Below are positions 25,795 to 34,526 of a stretch of 64,000 nucleotides of DNA, in pieces (the first letter of the stretch is position 1; every line of letters begins with the position of its first letter). Position numbers and translations under genes: made by a program. The notes beneath the pieces were generated by a model. The model was not told the DNA's origin. It worked only from the letters and a program-made list of their open reading frames with translations, and searched no databases. This stretch comes from Chloroflexota bacterium (GTDB lineage Bacteria; Chloroflexota; Anaerolineae; Promineifilales; Promineifilaceae), in assembly GCA_017993775.1 (NCBI GenBank), contig JAGOMA010000009.1:1-64000 (forward strand). The letters run 5' to 3'.

Positions 25795-26268
25795 TTACTG
25801 GAGAATAGCGGGTAAAAACAACGTACTCTTCACAAAAACAACTGGCGCGGATGAAGGCGGCGCTGTTTGCAGCGGCGCGCTGTTGTCCAGGTCAAAGCCG
25901 TTGGTGGCCGAGGCATTGATGGTCACTTCCAGAGTGACATCATACCGGCCGATGGGCGCGCCATAGGTATTGACCAGGAAATCGGCCGTTCCCGCCGGGC
26001 TTGTGATGATGGTTCCACGCGCCTGGCCATTCACATAGATAATTGCCGGGCTGTTGGGCGGATAATTACTGCCGCTAAAGCCAAACACGCTGCCCGGCGC
26101 GCCGGTCGCCGCGTTTACCGCCAGGACAGGCGCGTAAATGCCGGCGAACGATTTCCAGCCGATGGCTGTTACGGGCCGATCGATGAACGGGATCAGCGCC
26201 ATTCCGGATAACAAAATGGCCAGGGTAATGATTGACCGAAAAGTGGTTTCGCGATTAACTCGTTTCAT
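25795..26268 (-). CDS. Secreted beta-rich protein ending in FLPAILQ
   Basis: A protein of 157 residues with a signal peptide (hydrophobic stretch about 14-35) and an Ig-like domain: GAPGSVFGFSGSNYPPNSPAIIYVNGQARGTI and FLVNTYGAPIGRYDVTLEV are typical of bacterial IPT/Ig-like strands. The last residues LFLPAILQ match the F/YLP tails common on Chloroflexota exported proteins. GGAGG is 5 nt before the ATG at 26268, so the longer frame is not used. It lies between two membrane glycosyltransferase genes on the same strand and may be their substrate, which is speculation. Confidence 0.7.
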   Translation of the reverse strand: MKRVNRETTFRSIITLAILLSGMALIPFIDRPVTAIGWKSFAGIYAPVLAVNAATGAPGSVFGFSGSNYPPNSPAIIYVNGQARGTIITSPAGTADFLVNTYGAPIGRYDVTLEVTINASATNGFDLDNSAPLQTAPPSSAPVVFVKSTLFLPAILQ

Positions 26269-26290
26269 ACATACCTCCTCAGGTTGTGAT

Positions 26291-27808
26291 TTATTCTCGC
26301 GATTCGAGACGATACAATGGACCAACGGCCGTTGCCCGCGCCACACCCAACAGTTCGATGGACGGATTGTTGATGTAGACCGGACGACGGTCGATTTCCT
26401 GTAAGATAAGCGCATTCATATCCTCACCGCTGATCAGAAAGCGGTTGACTGCCAATACGTCAGGGCGCTGGCCTTCTACAAGCTGCAAATATTGGATGGC
26501 GGGGATGGTGTCCCACCAGCCCAATACCAGGGCATTTGGTTCTACCTCGCTCAGGATGGCTTCGCTTTGCTCCCGTGTACTCCAATCGGCCGATAAATCC
26601 ACCAGATGCCAGTTGCTGCTGACGGCCAAAAGCACGGCCGTCAGCAGCACACCGCGCAGCGCCCACACACGGCCTGTCGCAGAGGTCCACAAATCCAACA
26701 AAACCTGGCTGCCAATGCCCAGCCACAAAGCCCAGATCAGGTAGGTGGGTAAATACATGGTGTTTTTGTCTATCACGCGGTAATTGATGTAGAAAATGGC
26801 ATTGGCGATAAACATCAGCAGCAAAAGGCCGCCGAGCCGCCAATCACGGCGCAGTAACACAAACAACCCGGCCACGCCCGGCCCCAAACCGATGCCCAAA
26901 AACGCCAATCCCAGTTGACGGCCGTACGCCCCCACCTGCCCGCCCACTTCAGCCCACGAATAGCCAAACATCTGCCCGGAAAAGCTTTCTCCGGTGAGCA
27001 GCCAGACCAGGCCGTCGGCTGTTTGCAAGTTGACGGGGACAAAACGGCCGTGCGCGTCATAGACGCCGGCATAGTTGAAGGCCGGTTGGTGGCCATAACG
27101 CAGAGGCAGCGTAAGAAAAACAGCCGCGCCCAAAATGACCGCCGCGCTGCCGGCCAGCCAGACACGCCCATCGGCAAGCTGCCGGGGATGGCGCGTCAGG
27201 ACAAACCAGAGGCAGCCGGGAATGAGCAAAACGGTGGCCGCGTGATTACCCAGACTGAGAGTCATCAGCAGCACAGGCAGGGCCAGCCGCGCCGGGGATG
27301 GCACGTCGGCCCAGCGCAGCAGCGCCAGGATGACGCCGGCCATCATGGCCGTGTGCAGCGTATACACCTCCGCCACCAGCGAGAGCGACCAAAAATAAGG
27401 CGCGGCGGCCAGTAATCCCAATGCGCCCAGCCGCGCCCAAGCCCCCACATGCAGCCGGCGCAAAATGCGATCGGCCAGAAAGATAGTGGCTGCCCCGCAC
27501 ACCGCCGAAAATAGATTGAGCCGGTAGCCCATGTCCGCGCTGAGGGGCAGCCATGTCCACAGCCTACCCAACGCCAGATAAAGCGGATAGCCGGTGGCGC
27601 GCACCAGGCCGTTGGTGGCAACGGCCGTGGTGAATTCCGCGCTGTCCAGGTTGTAAATTGTGGGGGCCAGTGTTTGCCGGTAGAGCAGCAGCGGCAGCAC
27701 AAAGGCGGCCAGCGCGGCCCAATCCAGGCGGCGAATGCTCACCCGCAGCGCCGGCCAGATGGCTCCGGTCTGTTCTGAGTTGGTAGGAAAAAGAGAATGG
27801 TCAGTCAT
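26291..27808 (-). CDS. DUF2723 (TMEM260/PMT-like) membrane glycosyltransferase
   Basis: A protein of 505 residues with about ten membrane helices. TIYNLDSAEFTTAVATNGLVRATGYPLYLALGR contains the acidic DSAEF and the HPTGYP-like TGYPLY pattern of the first outer loop in the DUF2723 family. A soluble tail of about 100 residues follows (ILSEVEPNALVLGWWDT; VDQRPDVLAVN-like). The family is related to GT39/GT83 enzymes that use polyprenyl-phosphate sugars. I prefer the ATG at 27808, preceded by GAGAG, over the TTG 15 nt earlier. The 22-nt gap to the secreted protein gene indicates an operon. Confidence 0.82.
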   Translation of the reverse strand: MTDHSLFPTNSEQTGAIWPALRVSIRRLDWAALAAFVLPLLLYRQTLAPTIYNLDSAEFTTAVATNGLVRATGYPLYLALGRLWTWLPLSADMGYRLNLFSAVCGAATIFLADRILRRLHVGAWARLGALGLLAAAPYFWSLSLVAEVYTLHTAMMAGVILALLRWADVPSPARLALPVLLMTLSLGNHAATVLLIPGCLWFVLTRHPRQLADGRVWLAGSAAVILGAAVFLTLPLRYGHQPAFNYAGVYDAHGRFVPVNLQTADGLVWLLTGESFSGQMFGYSWAEVGGQVGAYGRQLGLAFLGIGLGPGVAGLFVLLRRDWRLGGLLLLMFIANAIFYINYRVIDKNTMYLPTYLIWALWLGIGSQVLLDLWTSATGRVWALRGVLLTAVLLAVSSNWHLVDLSADWSTREQSEAILSEVEPNALVLGWWDTIPAIQYLQLVEGQRPDVLAVNRFLISGEDMNALILQEIDRRPVYINNPSIELLGVARATAVGPLYRLESRE

Positions 27809-27983
27809 CGGTTTATCTCTCAATTCTGTGGCGCAAAGGAAATTTGAATGTTGGCCGCCGGGGGGGGAAACGTGTGGCGAAACGGCCGTTCAGCTAAAAG
27901 TGACGCCTTGGCCAAAAAAGTAACGCGCAACCTGAAAATTGATCGGCTGCGCTGTGCCCTTGCTCTGGCAGACAGCCGCCGGC

Positions 27984-28283
27984 CTACCCCACAGCCTGCC
28001 CCAGAACCAGTGCGCGCAAAATGCGAGCCAGCCGCTGCGCCGGTGAATTTTTTCGGCGCTGGCGGCGCAAAGCGGCGGCTTCGGCCAGAAATCGCTGCCG
28101 CGCTTGCGTCTGGGCGGCGGCGGGCGGCGGCGGGATGTAGGCGGAAAGGGCTACGGCCGTTGTCAAAAAAGGCGTCAATTCATCTGTCAGGCCCGGGTAC
28201 TCAGCCAGAATCTCGGCAACGGTCGCCCCTGCTTCCAGCCGGTCCAGGCAATCTACCAAAATACTTTCTTGCAACACTTTCAT
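27984..28283 (-). CDS. Short partner of the ECF sigma factor (truncated anti-sigma-like protein)
   Basis: A protein of 99 residues. MKVLQESILVDCLDRLEAGATVAEILAEYPGLTDELTPFLTTAVALS is the N-terminal helical segment seen in Chloroflexota proteins encoded directly after an ECF sigma gene. Those proteins normally go on to a membrane helix and a DUF5667-type outer domain. Here the frame ends soon after a basic stretch (RRQRRKNSPAQRLARILRALVLG), so the membrane part is missing. The ATG overlaps the sigma stop by 4 nt (ATGA). It may be a shortened cytosolic anti-sigma factor or a broken gene. The stretch 27824-27983 shows nothing I can support. Confidence 0.6.
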   Translation of the reverse strand: MKVLQESILVDCLDRLEAGATVAEILAEYPGLTDELTPFLTTAVALSAYIPPPPAAAQTQARQRFLAEAAALRRQRRKNSPAQRLARILRALVLGQAVG

Positions 28284-28825
28284 GCTTCCACCCCCCGCAC
28301 CACCAGCCGGTGCGCAAGAGAGCCCATGGCCCGCGCTTGCAGCATTTTGATGGAACCTTCGCTTTTGCCTAACAAACGGGCGACCTCGCGGATGGGCAGT
28401 TCGTAACCAAAACGCAGCGCCAGAACGTTTTGCTGGTCGTCGGTCAGGTCTTGCAGCACGGCAGCCAGATTTTGCCGCAGCATGAGGAGATCGTACTGGT
28501 CGTCGAGGGTACGGCCGTTTTCCGCCAAATTCTCCGCCAACGGCACCGTTAGAAACCGGACCTGGCGGCGGTAAAATTCCTTCACCACGTTGGCCGCCGC
28601 GCCATACAGCCAGCCCTGCAATGTATGCTGCGGCCCCTGCCGATCGTGCAGCGCTGTCAGCAAACGCAAAAAAATCTCGCTGGTCAGATCCTCAGCAGTG
28701 TGTTGGTCCTGTACCCGAAAAGCCACGTAGCGATAAATCCGCAAGTAGTACAAATCATGGATTTGGCCCAACGCCTCCGGCTCCAATTTTTGCGCCCGAC
28801 GCAGCAGTTGCATTTCATCGTCCAA
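28280..28825 (-). CDS. ECF sigma factor (sigma-70 family)
   Basis: A protein of 181 residues. Region 2 is seen in LYYLRIYRYVAFRVQDQHTAEDLTSEIFLRLL and the WLYGAAANVVKEFYRR segment; region 4 in LTDDQQNVLALRFGYELPIREVARLLGKSEGSIKMLQARAM. The start is a TTG: GGAGG ends 7 nt before it, while the nearest ATG (codon 5) would lie too far from the site. It is co-translated with the short partner protein. Its regulon and trigger are unknown. Confidence 0.88.
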   Translation of the reverse strand: MDDEMQLLRRAQKLEPEALGQIHDLYYLRIYRYVAFRVQDQHTAEDLTSEIFLRLLTALHDRQGPQHTLQGWLYGAAANVVKEFYRRQVRFLTVPLAENLAENGRTLDDQYDLLMLRQNLAAVLQDLTDDQQNVLALRFGYELPIREVARLLGKSEGSIKMLQARAMGSLAHRLVVRGVEA

Positions 28826-28970
28826 GACAAAACCTCCAGCAAAAGAATGTCACCAGGACAGTGTAAAATTTTGGCGTGGGCTGGATAATGGGAACAGGTC
28901 GCACAAGCCCTAAGACTACGGGCGATCATTTTTCAGACCTTCGTCCATATCCACAATGGCCGGCAGTCGT

Positions 28971-28976
28971 TATAAT
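28971..28976 (+). promoter_or_regulatory. Candidate -10 box for the NarL-type kinase operon
   Basis: A perfect TATAAT lies 83 nt upstream of the kinase ATG. No clear -35 box. The rest of the divergent region 28826-29059 has no gene. Confidence 0.4.
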
Positions 28977-29059
28977 CAGACCAGTGACGAAAGATTGGGC
29001 CGGTAACCCGTTGCCGCCTGGATTATTCACCGGCCTGTAATTTGTATTGAGAAAAGATC

Positions 29060-30451
29060 ATGCTTGCGTTTACAAAATTGAGCCTGGCTCGCCAATATAT
29101 GCTCGTGAGTTTTTTGGTGATGGTGGGTGGCATGGTGGTTATTGGCTATTGGATCAGCCAGCAAATTGAAACGGCCGTTACCAATCGCACCGCCGCCGTG
29201 ACTGCGCTTTATGTCAACAGCTACATCTCTCCCTATTTGCAAGAACTGGCCGCCGGCGCCACACTCTCACCGGAGAATCTGGAAGAACTGGAAAGCCTGC
29301 TCGCCAAGACCAGCCTGGGGCAGCAAATTGTCTCCTTCAAAGTCTGGTCGCCAGACGGGGTGATTGTATACAGCCCCAACCCAGACCTGATCGGGCAAAA
29401 ATATGTCATTCAGGGCGGCTTGGCCGACGCCTTTCAGGGGGATGTCGTCTCTGAGGTCAGCCGCCTGGAAAAGAATGAACAGGCCTACGAACGCCAAAAT
29501 TGGGACACACTCATCGAAACCTACGCTCCCGCCCGCGCAGCCGGCAGCGGCCAGATCATTGCCGTCTCCGAGTTTTACCAGACAACCGAAGACCTGATGG
29601 CCGAAATTCGCGCCGCCCAATACTACAGCTGGCTGGTGGTGGGCATGGTCATGCTGGCTGTCTATTTGCTGCTGGCCGGACTTGTCGGCCGCGCCAGCAA
29701 CACCATCATCGCCCAACAAACCACGCTGCAAGCCAACCTGGACCAACTACACGCCGTACTATCACAAAACGAACAGCTGCACGAAAGGGTTCGCCGGGCG
29801 GCCGGGCGCACCACTGCCCTCAACGAGCAGTACTTGCGCCGCATCTCCGCCGACCTGCACGATGGTCCGGCCCAAGACCTGGCGCTGGCCTTGCTGCGCA
29901 TCGAGTCGCTGGCCGATGCCTGCACCGAGGGGCAATCGGCCGCGCAGCAGGACTTTCGCATTGTGTACACGGCCATCGAATCGGCCATGAGCGAGCTGCG
30001 AACCATTTCCGCCGGCCTGCGTCTGCCGGCCATCGAACCCATCTCGCTGACAGAGACGATTCAGCGCGCCGTTCATGATTATGAACAAAAAAGCGGCAGC
30101 GCCGTGACGCTTACTCTGGGCCGACTGCCGGAGGATGTGCCGCTTCCGGTAAAAATCACCCTGTTTCGGCTGATCCATGAGGCGCTGGCCAATGGGTATC
30201 GCCATGCGGCCGGCAAGGCGCAGACTGTTCATGTGTATGTGAGCGATGAGGTGTTGTCGGTGGAAATAACGGATGCCGGACCAGGGTTTGATCCGCTGAC
30301 GGCCAAAGCGGACGGCCGTTTGGGTTTGGTTGGCATGCGCGAAAGAGTGGAATTATTGGGTGGACGGTTTGAGGTGTTGAGTACGCCGGGGTATGGCACG
30401 GCCGTGCGCGCCAGCCTGGCCCTTTCCATGCCAGAGGAATCTTATGACTGA
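29060..30451 (+). CDS. NarL-type sensor histidine kinase
   Basis: A protein of 463 residues. TM1 about 14-34; outer sensor region 35-190 with a PAS/cache-like WSPDGVIVYSPNPDLIGQ; TM2 about 192-212; a coiled coil; then the HisKA_3 phospho-acceptor motif in ISADLHDGPAQDLALAL, and a HATPase_c with EALANGYRHA, TDAGPGFDP and GLVGMRERVELLGG. It should sense an external signal and phosphorylate the regulator encoded by the next gene, which overlaps it by 8 nt. GAGAAAAG lies before the ATG, a weak ribosome-binding site. Confidence 0.92.
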   Translation: MLAFTKLSLARQYMLVSFLVMVGGMVVIGYWISQQIETAVTNRTAAVTALYVNSYISPYLQELAAGATLSPENLEELESLLAKTSLGQQIVSFKVWSPDGVIVYSPNPDLIGQKYVIQGGLADAFQGDVVSEVSRLEKNEQAYERQNWDTLIETYAPARAAGSGQIIAVSEFYQTTEDLMAEIRAAQYYSWLVVGMVMLAVYLLLAGLVGRASNTIIAQQTTLQANLDQLHAVLSQNEQLHERVRRAAGRTTALNEQYLRRISADLHDGPAQDLALALLRIESLADACTEGQSAAQQDFRIVYTAIESAMSELRTISAGLRLPAIEPISLTETIQRAVHDYEQKSGSAVTLTLGRLPEDVPLPVKITLFRLIHEALANGYRHAAGKAQTVHVYVSDEVLSVEITDAGPGFDPLTAKADGRLGLVGMRERVELLGGRFEVLSTPGYGTAVRASLALSMPEESYD

Positions 30452-31091
30452 CACAATTCGCATTCTTGTCGCCGACGATCACCCCTTGTTTCGGCAGGGC
30501 GTGGCCATGTCTTTGGCCACCGTGGCCGATTTCGCCGTCATCGGCGAAGCCGGAACCGGCGAGGAAGCCTTTACCCTGGCCGCCGAGTTTTTGCCCGACG
30601 TGCTGCTGCTGGACATCACCATGCCCGGCGAAGGCGGCATCGCGGCAGCGCGCCGAATCACGGCTGCCTGGCCTGTCGTGCGCATTATCATGCTCACCGT
30701 ATCTGAGGATCAGGATAATCTGATCGCCGCCCTGAAGGCTGGCGCACGGGGGTATGTGCTCAAAGGCGTGTCGGCTCGAGAGCTTTCCAATGCTGTGCGC
30801 ACGGTGGCTGAAGGGGACGTCTACATCTCGCCTTCGCTGGCCGGCGGCATTCTCTATGAAATGACCCATGCCCCAACGCAGCAATATGATCCGCTCAGCG
30901 GCCTAACCGACCGGGAGCGCGAAATTTTGGGGCTGGTGGCCGACGGATTAACCAATCGGGAAATTGGCGAGAAACTGCATCTGGCTGAAAAAACGATCAA
31001 GCATTACATGACCAATGTGTTACAGAAATTGCAGGTGCGCAGCCGGGTAGAAGCCGCCCTGTTGGCGCAAAAGCATGGTCTGCAAAGTTGA
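30444..31091 (+). CDS. NarL/FixJ-family response regulator
   Basis: A protein of 215 residues: receiver domain with Asp57 in LLLDITMPG, Thr in MLTVSED and Lys in YVLKGV. The LuxR-type helix-turn-helix near the C-terminus reads LTDREREILGLVADGLTNREIGEKLHLAEKTIKHYMTNVL. The ATG at 30444 lies inside the kinase gene and has AGAGGA upstream; the longer frame is not used. Partner of the kinase encoded upstream. Confidence 0.93.
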   Translation: MTDTIRILVADDHPLFRQGVAMSLATVADFAVIGEAGTGEEAFTLAAEFLPDVLLLDITMPGEGGIAAARRITAAWPVVRIIMLTVSEDQDNLIAALKAGARGYVLKGVSARELSNAVRTVAEGDVYISPSLAGGILYEMTHAPTQQYDPLSGLTDREREILGLVADGLTNREIGEKLHLAEKTIKHYMTNVLQKLQVRSRVEAALLAQKHGLQS

Positions 31092-31173
31092 TTGTCGCCT
31101 GGAGCGGTGATTTTTAGGGGGTTCACCCGCGTTTGATGTCGCAACCCGCCCCCACCCTACATCTCAGACACCT

Positions 31174-34100
31174 TCAATTTCCGGCCACATCGATCAAGCG
31201 AACCTCACGGCCGTAATTCAACAAACATAATTTTAGCCTGGGCGTAATGCCCAACAGTTGCTGAACCGCCAGGCCATACTGCCCTAGCTGCCGGGTGTAA
31301 TCCGTCTCGCTCAGCAGCCGCTGCAAATTTGCCTCGCTGTCTACCCGGTCTGTCTTAAAATCAACCAGCGTCCAACTGCCTGACTGTTCGTAGAGCATGT
31401 CGATATAGCCGGTTTGCACACGGCCGTTTACCAGATAGCTGTAGGGCACTTCCGGCAGCCGTTGGTCTGCCTGATCCATCTCCTGGAACAGCGCGCTCCG
31501 CCGGAACTGCTGGAGCAATCGCGCCGATTCCGTTTGCGCGTGCGCCAACTGTTTGGCGTCTGTCAGACCAAATTCCCTGGCGCGCGCCCAGACCCAGGGC
31601 GCAAAATCCGCCCCCGGAAACCGCCATAGCGCCAGCGCCTGATGCACGAGGGAACCAATCACCCAGGCCGGCGCTTCCGGCCGCCGCCCGACCGGCACCA
31701 CCTGCCAGACCCGCTGCGGCGTGTCTTCGTCTGGCGAGTCAGCGTCGGGGATGGCCTGGGCGGCAATGGGTTCTTGCAGCGGTGGGTGGGGCAACGGCCG
31801 TTCCCCAACCTCATCGGCGGTCTTCGCCTCTGGTGGCCAGATTGGCGGCGTGTAATTTGGTTCGTAGATGGCGGCGCGCACGGCCGTATCCGCCGCCGCG
31901 CATTCGACGATGAAACGGCCGTCGCCTGTTTCGTCATACCCGCTCAGGTCACTATTTTCCAGACCAACAATCGCGGCCAACTGCCCCAGCCACCCTCGCC
32001 CCGAAAATTTGCCCGCTTTATTTAGGGGCGCTGTGCCGCTAATAAACAGCAGTTGTTCGGCGCGCGTCAGCGCCACATACAACAGCCGCGCCGTCTCGGC
32101 GTCTTCTTGTTGTTTGGCCAGCAGTGCGCCCAGCTGGTAACTGGCCGCCTGCTCCTGTGCCTCATCCTTTTGTGGCAGCAGAATTCCCAGACGGCCGTCG
32201 GCCAGCACGCCGCCACTGCGCGGCGAACCACTCCCGGCATCCCCCAACACCACTACCGGGAATTCCAATCCTTTGGCGGCATGGATGCTCATAATTTGCA
32301 CCGCGCCGCCGGCCGTCGCCCGCGCTTCCCCTTCCCGGCTGCCGCTGTCGCGCAAGGTTTGGGCATATTCCAAGAACTCGGACACACTCACCAATTCGCT
32401 GCCATGAATGTCGGTCAGCAGTTTGGCTACATTGCGCAGCGCGCGCGGCTGCCCCGTGCGGCGCAGGATAGCGCGGTATTGGGTGTCGTCTAAAAATTGT
32501 TTAAAAATGTCGGCTACCGGCTTGCGCCCGACCTGCTGGTTCAGGTCTTGCACCAGGGCAACGGCCGTGCGCAAGTCTATATCGGCGCCCGCAGCGGTCA
32601 CGGTTTGCTGCGCCGTCTGCCACAGAGAACTGCCCGTCGGCTGCGTCTGCCGCAGCCGGTAAAGCGCCACGTCAGACAAGCCGCAGGCTGGCGAGCGCAG
32701 CAGTCCGGCCAGCGCCAGATCGTCATGCGGATCGGCAATCGCTTGCAACGCGTTCAGCAAGTCGCGGATTTCCGGCCGTTCATAGAAGCCCTTGCCTGCC
32801 ACTGTGAGGTAGGGAATCCCGGCTGCGTCGAGGGCGTTTTCGTAGTATTGAAAGGAATTGGAGCCACGACACAAAATCGCCATAGCGCCATAATCCAGGT
32901 CGTGATCGGCATGAAGTTGGGCCAACCGCCCCGCCAGTCCCATTGCCGCCAGCGGCAGCGCGTCGCCCTTGTTGCCCAGCGCCAGATGAAATTCCACAAA
33001 CGGCGCTGTCAGTCCGGCGGCCAGCAGTTTTGTGCCGGGCCGCAGGGGCGCGAACGGCGCGGCATAAGACGGCCGTTCCGGCGAATCATCACCTAACACC
33101 GGCCGTAGTAAAAGGTTCATGTCCGCCAGCAGCCGCTCATGGGCGCGGTAAGAGGTGTCCAGATCGATGATACGGCCGTTCTGCCGCGCAATATGCGCCT
33201 TTTCCGCAGTAAAAACAGCGACATCCGCGCCGCGAAAGCGGTAAATGGATTGTTTTGCGTCGCCCACGATAAATAATTTGCCGGCATCCGGGCACAGCAG
33301 CCGGATCAGTTGGCGCTGATGGGTGTTGGTGTCTTGAAATTCATCCACCAGCAAGGCGCTGATTTGCGCCTGCCAGTGGGCGCGGACCGCAGGCTGGGAC
33401 TCCAGCAGGCGCATGGACAACGCTTCCAGATCGTCGAAATCCAATCCGTCGCGCTCGGCTTTGCGCGCCCGATAAAATTGGTCGGCATAGGTAAACAGCG
33501 CATAGACGGCAGGCATGGCGGCGGCGATGGCTTCATCCTGAGGATTGAGGCGCAACTTGAGCAACGGCCGTTCCTGCCACATGCCACGCAGACATTTTAG
33601 CGCGCTTTTCACTGCGTCCAGTTCCTCTTTCCCGCCCGGCCAGCTTTTCTGGCTGCCGCCGGCCAGCTTGATTTCGTCTAAAACCGCCAGATTACGCAGC
33701 TGGCCGGCCAGCGTTTCGCCATCCAAAGAGTCCAACGCGGTAATCGCCAACTGCCGCGCTGCTTCGGCCAGATCGTCGGGATTGTGGGCCTGGCTGCGCC
33801 GCAGCGTGGTGGCCGCAGCCATAAACGCCGGATCGGCCAGCAGCTGCGCCAGCAGCGCGGTCTGTTCGGCCTGGATTTGCGTTTGCCAGTGGGCCAGAAT
33901 GTGGTCGGCCGGCAGCTGCTGCATGATAGCCTGAACCGCCAGGCGGTTTTGCAGCAGAAAGAGGAGCAGGTCTTGTAACGGCCGTTCCCTGAGCAAGCCA
34001 AACAGCGGCGTCAGCGTCTCGATTTGCACCGCCCAGGCCAGCGCCGCCTCGACGGCTTCCTGGGCCAACAGGGCTGCCTGGGTTTCGTCCAACACCGCAA

Positions 34101-34494
34101 ACCGGGGATCAATGCCTGCTTCGGCGGGATGGGCGCGTAAAATTTCGCCGCATAAATTGTGGATGGTGCCAATGCGGGCCGCGTCCAGATCGTTGTAGGC
34201 GGCCTGCCACTTCCGGCTCTCGCTCTCATCGGCCAACCCGGCGCTGAGATACGCGCCGATTTCTTGGCGGATGCGGTTGCGCATTTCGCGGGCTGCTTTG
34301 CGCGTAAAGGTAACGGCCACAATCTGACGCAGCGGCAGGCCATCGGCCAGCAGCGCCAGATACCGGGCGACCAGGGTGCGCGTTTTGCCGGTCCCGGCTC
34401 CCGCCGTGACGGCCACATCGCCGCTCCGCGCCAGCGCCGCCATTTGCTGCGGCTCGCTCAGAGAAAGGGTTTGTAAAATAGGGGGTGGTTTCAT
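31174..34494 (-). CDS. addA: AddA-like helicase-nuclease subunit
   Basis: A protein of 1106 residues of the UvrD/RecB-AddA group. Walker A is AGAGTGKTRT near residue 30; motif Ia is VTFTRKAAREM; motif II is LLVDEFQDTNTHQRQ; motif III is GDAKQSIYRFRGAD; SIHAAKGLEFPVVVL is motif V; LLYVALTRAEQ is motif VI. The C-terminal PD-(D/E)xK nuclease shows TGYIDMLYE and LVDFKTDR, with the final YTRQLGQYGLAVQ. It should work with AddB in resecting double-strand breaks for recombination. I took the ATG at 34494, where the helicase core begins and a GGAG is found 12 nt upstream; an earlier ATG at 34533 would overlap the addB stop. Confidence 0.9.
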   Translation of the reverse strand: MKPPPILQTLSLSEPQQMAALARSGDVAVTAGAGTGKTRTLVARYLALLADGLPLRQIVAVTFTRKAAREMRNRIRQEIGAYLSAGLADESESRKWQAAYNDLDAARIGTIHNLCGEILRAHPAEAGIDPRFAVLDETQAALLAQEAVEAALAWAVQIETLTPLFGLLRERPLQDLLLFLLQNRLAVQAIMQQLPADHILAHWQTQIQAEQTALLAQLLADPAFMAAATTLRRSQAHNPDDLAEAARQLAITALDSLDGETLAGQLRNLAVLDEIKLAGGSQKSWPGGKEELDAVKSALKCLRGMWQERPLLKLRLNPQDEAIAAAMPAVYALFTYADQFYRARKAERDGLDFDDLEALSMRLLESQPAVRAHWQAQISALLVDEFQDTNTHQRQLIRLLCPDAGKLFIVGDAKQSIYRFRGADVAVFTAEKAHIARQNGRIIDLDTSYRAHERLLADMNLLLRPVLGDDSPERPSYAAPFAPLRPGTKLLAAGLTAPFVEFHLALGNKGDALPLAAMGLAGRLAQLHADHDLDYGAMAILCRGSNSFQYYENALDAAGIPYLTVAGKGFYERPEIRDLLNALQAIADPHDDLALAGLLRSPACGLSDVALYRLRQTQPTGSSLWQTAQQTVTAAGADIDLRTAVALVQDLNQQVGRKPVADIFKQFLDDTQYRAILRRTGQPRALRNVAKLLTDIHGSELVSVSEFLEYAQTLRDSGSREGEARATAGGAVQIMSIHAAKGLEFPVVVLGDAGSGSPRSGGVLADGRLGILLPQKDEAQEQAASYQLGALLAKQQEDAETARLLYVALTRAEQLLFISGTAPLNKAGKFSGRGWLGQLAAIVGLENSDLSGYDETGDGRFIVECAAADTAVRAAIYEPNYTPPIWPPEAKTADEVGERPLPHPPLQEPIAAQAIPDADSPDEDTPQRVWQVVPVGRRPEAPAWVIGSLVHQALALWRFPGADFAPWVWARAREFGLTDAKQLAHAQTESARLLQQFRRSALFQEMDQADQRLPEVPYSYLVNGRVQTGYIDMLYEQSGSWTLVDFKTDRVDSEANLQRLLSETDYTRQLGQYGLAVQQLLGITPRLKLCLLNYGREVRLIDVAGN

Positions 34495-34526
34495 GATGAT
34501 TGCTTGCTCCGGTAAACCATTGGCGT

